DNA of 25,906 nucleotides from Geobacter sp. UBA5735. GTDB taxonomy: Bacteria > Desulfobacterota > Desulfuromonadia > Geobacterales > Geobacteraceae. Position numbers and translations under genes: made by a program. The notes under the pieces are model-generated. The model saw nothing but the letters and a program-made list of their open reading frames with translations. It made no database searches and was not told where the DNA came from. Of the stretch, positions 6,385 through 14,500 are shown piece by piece. The stretch lies in contig DIFZ01000014.1 of assembly GCA_002419385.1 (NCBI GenBank), positions 1-25,906 on the forward strand, in the 5' to 3' direction. Every line of letters begins with the position of its first letter. Positions within the stretch are counted from its first letter, which is position 1.

Positions 6385-8633
6385 TCTTCAAGCGCCGCCA
6401 CAACCGCAGGGTCGTACCACGTGCCCGAGTTCTTCCTGATTTCGGCTAACGCATCATCCTCGGACAATTCATTTCGGTGAGGTCTTTTCGACATCATGGA
6501 ACAGTAACCGTCCACTACGGACAGGACCCTTGATATGGCAGGTATGTCATTTCCGGCAAGCCCGTCAGGATAGCCGGAGCCGTCATATTTCTCATGGTGA
6601 TGGAGGATCGCCTTCCTGACCTCAGGGGAAAACTCGAAACCGTTCAGCAGTTCGATGGTCGTGAACGGGTGGACCCTCAGGGATGCGAAATCGGACGGTT
6701 CGAGCCGGCCCTTGTCAAACACCACGTCATCCATCAGCATAAGTCCCAGGTCGTATATGGATGATGCATAGACAGCCAGTTTCCGTTCTTCTTCGGCAGT
6801 TTCGAGCAGCTCCATCATTTTCCCGATCAAATCCCTGAACAGGCCGGTTTTCTTGTGGTATCTCTTTCCTGCCTGGAGCAGCTTGGCGAAGGAAGACGTG
6901 AACTCGCGGAAGCCTTCATCCCAGTGCTCATCGCTGTTGAGCCGTTCCAGGAGTCGGGAGACGCGGGCGCCGAGAATGTCAGCGACGGAAAGATCCTGCA
7001 TGGTGAACGGTTCGGCAGTCTTCTTGTTGTTGAGGTTCATGACGCCGATTACCTTGTCGCCGGCCTTGAGAGGCACCGACAGCAGCGATTTCGTATTGTA
7101 CTGAGGTATGTTCAGTCGGGAGAAACGCACGTCCTTTTCGATGTTCTCTATCAGCAGAGGCTTTCCTTCAAGGGCAACCCAGCCGCTTATCTGGTCTCCC
7201 GGTTTGATGCGGGTCCGTTTGACGATTTCGTCGGAAAGTCCCATGGCGCTCTGGATCCTCAGTTCTCCGGTAATGCTGTCGCGCAACATTATGGAGCAGG
7301 TGTCGATGCCCAGGAGTTCGGCAATGAATTCCAGGAACAGGTCTATGCTCCTGCCGACGGCAGTGTCGATCTTCTGACGCCGGCTCTTGGGTATGGTGAG
7401 CATAACGGTAAACGCCTTGATTCCTTCTTCAAGAGACAGCTCCCAGCCATGGGCATCAGCTACTTTCCGCGCCAGATAGATCTTCAGTTTGTCGTCCCGC
7501 CCTTCCTCCCGGAACGGGTAGTCCGGCTGGGAGAAAATCCTGCGGATGCTGTCGGTCAGGGGCGTATCCACAAGGAGAGCGACCTTGATGCAATCATGGT
7601 CCATGGTGGATATCCTGAAGCCTGCACCCTTGCCGAGAGCAGCCGACAACCCCTCGATCAGATTCAGCAGCATCTGGGCCACTTTGATCTTGTCGCAGAC
7701 TACGTCGGCTGCACCCTTTGCCGTTTCGATAACGACAGACTGCCCCTGGCGTTCGAGCCGTTCGTTGAGCGCGCGTGAGCCGGATACCTCGGCAAGCAGG
7801 TCCTCCAGGCTGACCACAGTCTTCCTGATGCTCCTCATTTCGTCTTCGAACGCGAGAAAGTCCAGCTGGTTTTCGACAATTGCGGCGAGCTTGTCCGTTT
7901 CCCGGGCGATGATGGAAAAGAATTCTTTCTGCTCGCCCCTGGTGAGTTTTTCCGATTGCTCCAGCAGATATACCGAACCCTTTACGGAATTCAGGGGGGT
8001 ACGCAGTTCGTGAGATATCCTGGTCAGGAACTCGGTTTTGATCAGGTCTGTTTCCATCAGCTTGCGATTCATGTCTTCCAGTTCGGCTGTCTTTCCTTTC
8101 AGTTTTGCAATGAGCTGGGCATTTTCCAGCGCGATTGCCGTGTGGTGCGTGATGATCTGCAGCAGGCAGAAATCGTCACGGGAAAAGGGGGCGGAATCCT
8201 TTCGGTCACTTGCGTTCAGTATACCCAGGAGCTTCTTTTTCCCCATGATGGGACAGGATACGAATGATCCGGTTTTATACTCACCCACCTTCATTTCATT
8301 GAATCTTTCATCTGTGCCGATATCTGCGACCAGGACCGGCTCAAGCATCCTGAGCACGGTGCCGGCGATACCTTCGCCGGGTTTTGACCGGTAGTTCCTG
8401 GCGATATCGAGGTCGATCCCCCGTGATGCCAGAATGTTGAGTTCCCTCCGTTCATTGATAAGCATGAGGGATGTCTTGGCGGCGCCGGTATAGGTCGCCA
8501 CGATGTCGAGAATCATGTTGCCGAGTGCGCCAAGGTTGTCTGTCAGGAGGATGACATCGGAAAGATCCTTTATGAGCGAATACTTCTCCTCGCACATGTC
8601 GGAAGGGGATTGTAATTGTGGCAATGCGTGCAT
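6360..8633 (-). CDS. Hybrid GAF-HisKA-GAF-HD-GYP signalling protein with degenerate catalytic sites
   Basis: The 757-residue soluble protein carries GAF 1 (about residues 20-175), a HisKA helix with intact phosphoacceptor His208 (ISHELRTPLNS), an ATPase-like region (about 310-420) that keeps an N-box-like LLNLIEGL but lacks recognisable DxGxG and GxGxG loops, GAF 2 (about 430-565), and an HD-GYP domain (about 595-745). In the last, HHHEKYDGSGYPDG is intact. The HD pair reads Tyr-Asp (IYDLG, residues 627-628), and the second aspartate of the usual ADxYDAL motif is Cys711. Both kinase and cyclic-di-GMP phosphodiesterase activity are therefore doubtful; it may be a sensor or scaffold. ATG 8633 is chosen for its AAGGA site 8 nt upstream; TTG 8666 would add 11 residues. 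A sigma-54-like promoter lies upstream. It converges on the four-helix-bundle ORF. Confidence 0.85.
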   Translation of the reverse strand: MHALPQLQSPSDMCEEKYSLIKDLSDVILLTDNLGALGNMILDIVATYTGAAKTSLMLINERRELNILASRGIDLDIARNYRSKPGEGIAGTVLRMLEPVLVADIGTDERFNEMKVGEYKTGSFVSCPIMGKKKLLGILNASDRKDSAPFSRDDFCLLQIITHHTAIALENAQLIAKLKGKTAELEDMNRKLMETDLIKTEFLTRISHELRTPLNSVKGSVYLLEQSEKLTRGEQKEFFSIIARETDKLAAIVENQLDFLAFEDEMRSIRKTVVSLEDLLAEVSGSRALNERLERQGQSVVIETAKGAADVVCDKIKVAQMLLNLIEGLSAALGKGAGFRISTMDHDCIKVALLVDTPLTDSIRRIFSQPDYPFREEGRDDKLKIYLARKVADAHGWELSLEEGIKAFTVMLTIPKSRRQKIDTAVGRSIDLFLEFIAELLGIDTCSIMLRDSITGELRIQSAMGLSDEIVKRTRIKPGDQISGWVALEGKPLLIENIEKDVRFSRLNIPQYNTKSLLSVPLKAGDKVIGVMNLNNKKTAEPFTMQDLSVADILGARVSRLLERLNSDEHWDEGFREFTSSFAKLLQAGKRYHKKTGLFRDLIGKMMELLETAEEERKLAVYASSIYDLGLMLMDDVVFDKGRLEPSDFASLRVHPFTTIELLNGFEFSPEVRKAILHHHEKYDGSGYPDGLAGNDIPAISRVLSVVDGYCSMMSKRPHRNELSEDDALAEIRKNSGTWYDPAVVAALEEALRAGNA

Positions 8634-8686
8634 GGCTGTATTCCTTCCGGTCGGAAAACCTGGCAAAGAAGCCTACACTGGTGGGC

Positions 8687-8702
8687 AGCAATAATAATGC
8701 CG
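8687..8702 (-). promoter_or_regulatory. Candidate sigma-54 promoter of the HD-GYP gene
   Basis: Read on the minus strand the site is CGGCATTATTATTGCT. GG and GC are 12 bp apart as required, and the -12 half TTGCT is exact; the -24 half differs from TGGCAC at two positions. Transcription would begin near 8675, giving a leader of about 42 nt to the ATG at 8633. A shared motif lies about 107 bp upstream at 8774. Confidence 0.5.
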
Positions 8703-8773
8703 ATAGGGGTGGTCGGCGATTTCCATGTAATGTCAAGGATGCCGGAACCGTTAATGAAACAACGGGGTACTAT

Positions 8774-8797
8774 GTCGGGAAAATTTACAGGGGATGG
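8774..8797. promoter_or_regulatory. Putative PrsR-type upstream activating site, copy 1
   Basis: GTCGGGAAAATTTACA followed by GGGGATGG matches GTCGAAAAAATTTACA followed by TGTGGAGATGG at 9711-9737 (14 of 16 bases in the first part). Each copy lies about 100 bp upstream of a sigma-54-like promoter, the usual position for an enhancer of an NtrC-type activator. The orientation relative to the promoter differs between the two. Binding by PrsR is inferred only. Confidence 0.4.
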
Positions 8798-8893
8798 CGC
8801 CCCATAATGTTCTCGCCACCAAGGGAGAGGGCGGGCGTAGTCCGGTTGAGGGAGTCGAAGGCCTGACAGCGCCCGGAATTGTGCCGATATTCA

Positions 8894-8922
8894 TTGAACC
8901 TGACAAAATAAACCGGTATAAC
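8894..8922 (+). promoter_or_regulatory. Putative sigma-70 promoter of the CAAX protease gene
   Basis: TTGAAC (8894-8899) and TATAAC (8917-8922) are 17 bp apart. The predicted start near 8929 gives a 40-nt leader. The divergent gap 8634-8968 thus holds this promoter, a sigma-54-like promoter for the HD-GYP gene and a possible activator site. Confidence 0.55.
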
Positions 8923-8968
8923 TGCAGCTTGGTATCGTTTGCGGGTACTTTTTTCCCTGGGGAGTCTG

Positions 8969-9655
8969 ATGAAAGGTACGATCTTTTGCCGCGTAGCCCC
9001 ATTTGCGTTATTCATGGCGTTCGTCGGCCTGGAAGAGGCGCTGCGTTTCCTTACCGGGAAGGGGTTGCTGGAGATTTCGCCCCAGGTGGTGCAGGGTCTT
9101 TATCCCGTCAAAGCGCTTGCGGTTGCCCTCGTGCTGTTTCTGTTCCGCGGAAGCTATGACGAAATCAACATGCGGGATCTGGCCAAACCGCTGGCCCTGA
9201 TGCTGTCCGTGGCGGCAGGATTGGCAGTCTTCGCTTTCTGGGTACGGCTCGACCTCCCGTGGGCGACAATCGGAAAGCCTGCCGGATTCGACCCGAACAT
9301 CTACCCTGACGGCTCAGTCAGAAGTGTCATGACCGCATTCAGGCTGTTTGGCGCAGTTCTGGTCGTGCCGGTCATGGAAGAGCTGTTCTGGAGGTCGTTT
9401 CTGATCCGCTATATCGTTTCTCCTGACTTCAGCAAAGTCCCGGTCGGACACGTTACCTGGCCTTCCTTCCTGGTAACCGCGGTGCTCTTCGGCCTCGAGC
9501 ACAACCTTGTCGTGGCCGGAATTCTTGCCGGAATTGTTTACAATGCCCTCCTCTGTCATACCAGGAGCCTTTCTTCCTGCATACTCGCCCATGCCGTCAC
9601 CAACCTTGCTCTCGGCATCTATGTGCTCACTGCCGGCCGCTGGTATTTCTGGTAG
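8969..9655 (+). CDS. CAAX/CPBP-type intramembrane protease of the PEP-CTERM-associated family
   Basis: The 228-residue protein has several membrane segments and all three CPBP metalloprotease motifs: EELFWR (137-142), FGLEH (174-178), and HAVTN (208-212). They form the glutamate/histidine active site embedded in the membrane. The length, the N-terminal region and the neighbourhood (prsK/prsR and a PEP-CTERM gene) fit the CAAX prenyl protease-related family found in exosortase systems, where it is thought to assist processing of sorted proteins or to replace another step. Its substrate is unproven. The ATG at 8969 is preceded by GGGGAG; an upstream TTG (8941-region frame, 8939) would add ten residues and lacks a good site. 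No exosortase is encoded in the window, so the partner must lie elsewhere. Confidence 0.85.
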   Translation: MKGTIFCRVAPFALFMAFVGLEEALRFLTGKGLLEISPQVVQGLYPVKALAVALVLFLFRGSYDEINMRDLAKPLALMLSVAAGLAVFAFWVRLDLPWATIGKPAGFDPNIYPDGSVRSVMTAFRLFGAVLVVPVMEELFWRSFLIRYIVSPDFSKVPVGHVTWPSFLVTAVLFGLEHNLVVAGILAGIVYNALLCHTRSLSSCILAHAVTNLALGIYVLTAGRWYFW

Positions 9656-9710
9656 CCGGCATGGCTGGTTGTGGCTGCAAGGAAATCACGGACACGCGTC
9701 GCACATGAAC

Positions 9711-9747
9711 GTCGAAAAAATTTACATGTGGAGATGGGGCTTTACAT
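9711..9747 (+). promoter_or_regulatory. Putative PrsR-type upstream activating region, copy 2
   Basis: GTCGAAAAAATTTACA (9711-9726) resembles the motif at 8774. TTTACAT occurs twice here, at 9721-9727 and 9741-9747, 20 bp apart (about two helical turns). The region is centred about 85-100 bp upstream of the expected start of the sigma-54 promoter at 9789, fitting an enhancer for PrsR or another NtrC-type activator. Confidence 0.45.
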
Positions 9748-9753
9748 AAACCG

Positions 9754-9765
9754 GGAATATATTCC
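9754..9765. promoter_or_regulatory. 12-bp perfect palindrome upstream of the PEP-CTERM promoter
   Basis: GGAATATATTCC is a perfect inverted repeat about 25 bp upstream of the -24 element. It could bind a dimeric regulator; which one cannot be told. Confidence 0.35.
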
Positions 9766-9788
9766 ACAATATTGACATCTTATAAACT

Positions 9789-9804
9789 TGGCATTTTTGT
9801 TGCT
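9789..9804 (+). promoter_or_regulatory. Sigma-54 (RpoN) promoter of the PEP-CTERM gene
   Basis: TGGCATTTTTGTTGCT matches the consensus TGGCAC-N5-TTGCW with one mismatch (T for C at the sixth base) and the required 12-bp distance from GG to GC. Transcription would start near 9816, leaving a leader of about 55 nt before the ATG at 9871. A sigma-54 promoter agrees with control by the GAFTGA-bearing PrsR encoded 4 kb away. Confidence 0.75.
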
Positions 9805-9870
9805 TAAAATGGTTCCATAAACCTGGGTTTTTCGTTGTCCACGAGATCCATTTCTGAAAGGGGGGGTAAA

Positions 9871-10482
9871 ATGAAGAGAGTTTCAGTTTGTTTGTGCAGC
9901 TTTGCAATGGTCCTTTGGTTTGCCGGCATTGTTGGGGCGACGCCGGTCAGTTTCAATGTGGCGTCAGCACCTTCATCAAGTGTCCAACTGAGCAATGTGA
10001 GCACCTTCGGCTGGACAAGCCTTCAATCTGGTCTGGCAACAGGATTGGGAAACAATGCCTTTACGCTTGATGACGGGCAGACCCAGACGATTGATTTTTT
10101 CTATTTGAGAGCAACAGGCCTTGGCTGGGGTACCGCTGATATCAATGCTACCTTGGCGTTCGACAGCCTTCTCGTATCAGCCAGCGGTCAGGGTGACGCC
10201 GGCTGGGGAACCATCGGCGGTGCCATTTCCGGCGGCATACTGGATTGGGATGACGCTTCGCTTCCCGATGTGATGACGCTTGCCGACGGGAACAGGGTAA
10301 GCATCGATTTTGAAGACGGTGTCGCATTGGGTTTAGGAAACGTGGCGACAGTTCATGCCTACATCACCAACCTGGGCAACGCTTCCGCGCCGGTTCCCGA
10401 GCCGGGGACGATTATCCTGCTTGGCGCCGGCCTCGTCGGTCTTGGCCTGTATGGCCGCAGGAGAATGAGAAATCAGGGCTGA
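9871..10482 (+). CDS. Exported PEP-CTERM sorting domain protein
   Basis: The 203-residue precursor has an N-terminal signal peptide (MKRVSVCLCSFAMVLWFAG, likely cut near VGA-TPV) and a typical PEP-CTERM tail. The tail holds VPEPGT at 175-180, a short hydrophobic stretch IILLGAGLVGLGL, and the basic end YGRRRMRN. In such systems exosortase cuts near the PEP motif and the protein is delivered to the surface or extracellular matrix. The mature part (about 25-170) is Gly/Ala/Thr/Asp-rich with no recognised enzyme motif, probably beta-rich. The start is ATG 9871 after the strong ribosome site AAAGGGGGGG. Expression is probably sigma-54-dependent through the promoter at 9789. A terminator follows directly, so the gene is monocistronic. 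Confidence 0.92.
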   Translation: MKRVSVCLCSFAMVLWFAGIVGATPVSFNVASAPSSSVQLSNVSTFGWTSLQSGLATGLGNNAFTLDDGQTQTIDFFYLRATGLGWGTADINATLAFDSLLVSASGQGDAGWGTIGGAISGGILDWDDASLPDVMTLADGNRVSIDFEDGVALGLGNVATVHAYITNLGNASAPVPEPGTIILLGAGLVGLGLYGRRRMRNQG

Positions 10483-10510
10483 TCCGATTTCATGCTGCCT
10501 CTGGCAGGGA

Positions 10511-10538
10511 AAGGCGGTGCAAAAGCACCGCCTTTTTT
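10511..10538. terminator. Rho-independent terminator after the PEP-CTERM gene
   Basis: GGCGGTGC / GCACCGCC with an AAAA loop is followed by six T residues on the plus strand. On the minus strand three T residues follow the same stem, so it may also end the convergent recombinase transcript that stops at 10548. Confidence 0.9.
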
Positions 10539-10547
10539 CGTGGCTGA

Positions 10548-11438
10548 TCACCCTTTCTTCCGCGCAGTGGGATGGGCCTTGTCATAGACCTCCATCAGGC
10601 GGTCGATGCTCACATGGGTGTATTTCTGGGTCGTGGAGAGGGACGCGTGCCCGAGCAGCTCCTGGATGGCGCGTAGATCCGCGCCGCCTTCCAGCAGGTG
10701 AGTGGCGAAGGTGTGGCGCAGGGTGTGGGGCGACACTTTCTTCATGGTGGCAAGCATCAGAATGTACTTGTCGATGATCCGCCCCACGCTCCTGCTTGTC
10801 AGCCTTCCTCCCCTGGCATTGATCATGAGGGGCGCCTCAAAGGGAGGGTTGCCCCGCATGGCAAGATAGTCCGACAAGGCGCCACGGGCCTTGCTGCCGA
10901 TTGGCACGATCCTCTCCTTGCCCCCCTTGCCCAGAACCCTGGCAAGCCCCTCCAGAAGGTCCACTCCGCCGACATCGAGCGACGTCAGTTCGCTCACCCT
11001 GAGCCCGCTGGAATAGAGGGTCTCGAGAATCGCTCGATCCCGCAAAGCCAGGACTTCCTGCCCCGTGGGAGCGGTCACCAGGCTGGTGATCTCGTCGATG
11101 GTAAGGTGAAAAGGAACCTTCTTCTCCTTCCGGGGAGTGCTCACCAGTCCGGCCGGGTTTTTCGGCACGCTTCCTTCCCGCACGAGATATCTGAAAAAAG
11201 AGCGGATGGCTGCGAGCTTTCGGCCCACGGTGCTTTTTGCGCACTCCCCGTGCAATTGCGCCAGGTAGCGGCGGACGAGCAGGTGCGTTACCGCGGCCGC
11301 GTCAGCAGTGCCTCCCTGTTCCCTGCGCACGAAGTCGTGGAAAAGTTCCAGGTCGGTCAGATACGCTTTCAGCGTATGGGCGGAAACGTTGCGCTCCGTT
11401 GCCAGGTAGCGGCAGAATTGATCGATTTCCTGTTTCAT
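10548..11438 (-). CDS. xerC: Tyrosine recombinase XerC
   Basis: The 296-residue protein has the XerC/D length and layout: an N-terminal SAM-like core-binding domain (about 1-90) and a C-terminal catalytic domain (about 108-290). The full catalytic set is present: Arg147 (SSGLRVSEL), Lys171 (GKGGKERIVP), His238 and Arg241 (SPHTLRHTFATHLLEGG), His264 (LLGHASLSTT), and nucleophile Tyr273 (TQKYTHV). Such enzymes resolve chromosome dimers at dif with a XerD partner. XerC is preferred over XerD on overall resemblance; this is not certain. ATG 11438 gives the usual family start but has only a weak ribosome site. The open frame extends upstream to 11615 through an octamer repeat, and that extension is not family-like. 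It follows the alpha-2-macroglobulin gene by 146 bp on the same strand. No integrase-associated att sites are seen. Confidence 0.9.
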   Translation of the reverse strand: MKQEIDQFCRYLATERNVSAHTLKAYLTDLELFHDFVRREQGGTADAAAVTHLLVRRYLAQLHGECAKSTVGRKLAAIRSFFRYLVREGSVPKNPAGLVSTPRKEKKVPFHLTIDEITSLVTAPTGQEVLALRDRAILETLYSSGLRVSELTSLDVGGVDLLEGLARVLGKGGKERIVPIGSKARGALSDYLAMRGNPPFEAPLMINARGGRLTSRSVGRIIDKYILMLATMKKVSPHTLRHTFATHLLEGGADLRAIQELLGHASLSTTQKYTHVSIDRLMEVYDKAHPTARKKG

Positions 11439-11509
11439 GTGGGCAGACAGTTGCCTTTCGCAGGGCAGTGATTCGCGAAGTTGTTTAAATTCCAATGCAA
11501 AACCGGTCT

Positions 11510-11574
11510 CCCGCAGAGACGCAGAGACGCAGAGAAAACCCTCAAGCCTTTGAATTTCTCTGCGTCTCTGCGGG
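11510..11574. repeat. Octamer inverted repeat between the macroglobulin gene and xerC
   Basis: The left arm (11510-11537) is CCC followed by three GCAGAGAC-type units and AAA. The right arm (11555-11574), TTTCTCTGCGTCTCTGCGGG, is its perfect complement minus one 8-bp unit. The spacer contains a small inner stem, TCAA/TTGA. The whole can fold into a long hairpin in the transcript, starting 11 bp past the stop of the macroglobulin gene. It lacks a T-run and is not a classical terminator. Confidence 0.85.
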
Positions 11575-11584
11575 ATAATTGGTT

Positions 11585-14500
11585 TCAGTCCTTCTTCTTC
11601 ACGTTCACCTGCCACGGTGTGCTTTCCGCGCGCAACGACGGCACATACATGGGCCAGACCGAAGCCGGCAGCGCAAGGACATTTCCTTCCATCTCCGGAT
11701 AGATCACGTAGCGGAACTCGTGGCGTCCGGCCGGGAGGAGGTCGATGAAGAAGGCCATCTTCTCGTCGTGCCGTTCCTTGTGGGCATACCAGTCCCAGAA
11801 GTCGCTGTAAAGGCTGAAACGGGAATCGTTTCTCGTTTCCCGGACCTCGAAGCCGGCCGGCAGGCGGTCTTCGATCACGACGAAATTCAGGTCGTCCCGG
11901 TTGTCCACCGTAAGCCGTACTTCGACTTCATCGCCCGGTGCAAGGGCTTCGCCGGGGCTGAACGGGTGGTATTCCATACGCCAGTTTTCACCGTCACGCT
12001 GTGCTGCCAACCGGTAGAGTTTCCGTTCAATGGCAAGGCCGGGAGCTCCTGTTGCAGCCTCTGGCGGCAGGTAGTGCTCGAGCAGGGCGGAGAGGTAGAG
12101 TGCGCCGTCACTGCCGTCTCTTGCCAGGCTTACCTTGTTTGGTCCCCGTTTGAGTTCCTGGGCGGGAACGGAAACGGCCTGCCTGCCGCTGGTAATTATG
12201 CCCTTTTCGACGACATAGCGTTCCAGTTCGCGGCCGTTCAGGGAAAGCACTGCCTTGTACGAAGCGTCGCGTTCCCCGGTTGCTGCCACGTAGCGGGCAA
12301 GGGCCGTAACCGCCTCCGCCGTTCCCCTGGTAGTGTTCCACCAGCGTCCGGAGCGTTTCCGCACCAGGAATTCGGCAAGGGATGGGACGAGAGCGTCGGC
12401 CCCGTCGAGTGCCAGCTGGTTTTCCAGCAGCATGGCCGTGGTTTCCACGGCCGAACCGGACCAGCGGCGGGAATACCACCACGAATCAGCGTCTTCATCC
12501 TTCAGATAGGCGGCGGAACCTTCCCTCATGACCTGTTTTTTCACGTCGTCGAGGAGACGGCCGGACCGTTCTGCACGGTTGGCGTTCCGCAGGGCCTCGA
12601 CGTACTGGATGCGCTGCGAGGGCTGCAGCTGCCGCCATCCCGCCTCGACGCGTTTTTCCACCGCATCGCTGGTCTTGCCGCTGAGCGTGTACGCCCGGTA
12701 GAGGGAGGGGAGGGAATCGAGTGCCGATTTGTCCAGCTGTTCGGCAAGGCTCTGAACGCCCTTTTCATAGGATTCGTCCCTGACGGGCAGCCCGGCTTTT
12801 TTCGCCAGGGCGAGCCCGTACATGACGTGTGCCGTCAGATACGGGTCGGTGGAACCGTCTTTCCACCAGCCCCAGCCGCCATCCTCATGCTGGAAATCGT
12901 GGAGTTTCCTGAGCCCTTCATCCAGAACGCGGTCCAGCTTGGCAGCGACCCCCGGTTCCAGCGACCAGGATCCGGAACCCAGGAGAGCCTTCACCCGGAC
13001 TGCCGGCAGGAAGCGGGACATGGTCTGCTCGACGCAGTCGTAAGGGAAGTCGATGAGTTCCTGCAGACTTTCGTTCAGGCTGGCGGCGAGAGTCGGGGCA
13101 ACGGCCAGCCTGAGGGCGGCCCCCTCGTGCAGGGCTTTTTCCGGAAAGTTCAGGGTTGCCGCTCCCTCGCCGGAGCGCAGGGCGATATTGCCCTGGGACA
13201 CCCGTTGGATGCCCCGGGTCAGCACCGGCAGCTGCAGTTCCATGGCATCTCCCCGGTCGCCGGCTGCGGCCCGCATGGCAAGCAGGGCTTCGCCCGGGGC
13301 ATCGGCCCTGACGCCCATGTCCTGACGCAGGGTCCCCCCGGCGGACACGGTGCCGTCGAAATGCGGAGCTCCGGACAATGTTAAACCGCGGGTTTCGAAC
13401 ACGCCGGTTACCTTCCGCCCGGTTTCGGTCATGTTGGTGATCATGCCCGGGATTTTCACCGCGTCTCCTGCCACCAGAAAACGGGGCGGCTGGAGCCGGG
13501 CCATGACATCGAGCCGGGAAATGAACCTGCCGCGGCCGGTGCCGAATTCGCTCAGACCGTCGTGGCCGACGACTGTCGCACGCCAGGTGGTGAGATTGTC
13601 GGGCAGGGTGAACTCGGCTTCCGCCCTGCCGTTGACACTCGAAGCAAACACGGGAAGCCAGTATGCCGTGTCCTTGAAGACCTTGCGCACCTTGATGCCC
13701 TTCAGGGCTTCATCAGCCATGGCAGCGGCGGCCGCCTTGGGCGCTCCGCCAAGGAATATGCGGGGGAAGGAATTGAGCGTGGTCACCAGGTGCTCCCTCG
13801 TGCCGCGGAAAAACCCGTAGATGTCCGGTCGCCGTTCGGGAGCGACGGCATACAGGGCTTCATCGACGACTGCCAGCGAGAGTTCGGTCGCGCGCGGCTT
13901 CGCGTCATCGCCCACGGCGTCTATGGACAAGCGGACCCTGTCGCCGGGGGCATACACTTCCCGGTCCGGTGTGACCTTGAGCTCGAGCTTGTCCGGGCTG
14001 CTGTCCACCCGCAGAGTCTTTGTCCTCGAGTAGAAACGGCCCTGGCTGATCACCACGGCGGAAATGAAGACAGCGGGCGCATGGCCAGCGGTTACGGGCA
14101 GGTCAATAACCTCTACCGTGCCGTTCAGCGGGGCGACCCGCCTGCTGAGAATCTCCCGCCCCTCCACCGTGAGCAGGAGCGAGGCTTCCGGTGCCGGGCT
14201 CTTGACAATGAGCCGGGCGGTGTCCCCCGGCTTGTAGCTCTTCTTGTCCAGTTCCAGGCCAAGCTCCCGGTAGGAGCTGTCCCAGGCATGCCCTTCCCGC
14301 CAGACCCAGATCCACCCCTGGCCAACCGCTTTCAGTCCCCGTTCGTCCAGAGCCGCGGCGGTGATGCGCCAGTACCCGGAACGGGGAAATGTCTGGGCGA
14401 AAACAGCCTGTCCCGTCTGGTCGGTAACCACTTCACGCTGGTCGATTGTCCTGTAAGAAGAGATGTGGGTTTTCTTGTCGTAGACTTCTTCGTCCAGGGT

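Noticed and set aside
8931..8943. TGGTATCGTTTGC before the CAAX protease gene as a sigma-54 promoter
   Set aside because: GG and GC are 10 bp apart instead of 12, which this sigma factor does not tolerate. The sigma-70 pair at 8894-8922 is a better explanation.
11439..11615. N-terminal extension of the XerC frame to 11615
   Set aside because: The extra 59 residues are read through the octamer repeat and have no counterpart in XerC; ATG 11438 gives the normal length.
11579..13384. Long plus-strand open frame (601 codons) opposite the macroglobulin gene
   Set aside because: It is antisense to a clear gene in GC-rich DNA, has no family motifs and no ribosome site. The same applies to 13562-14581, 2181-3422 (minus) and 22269-23378 (minus).
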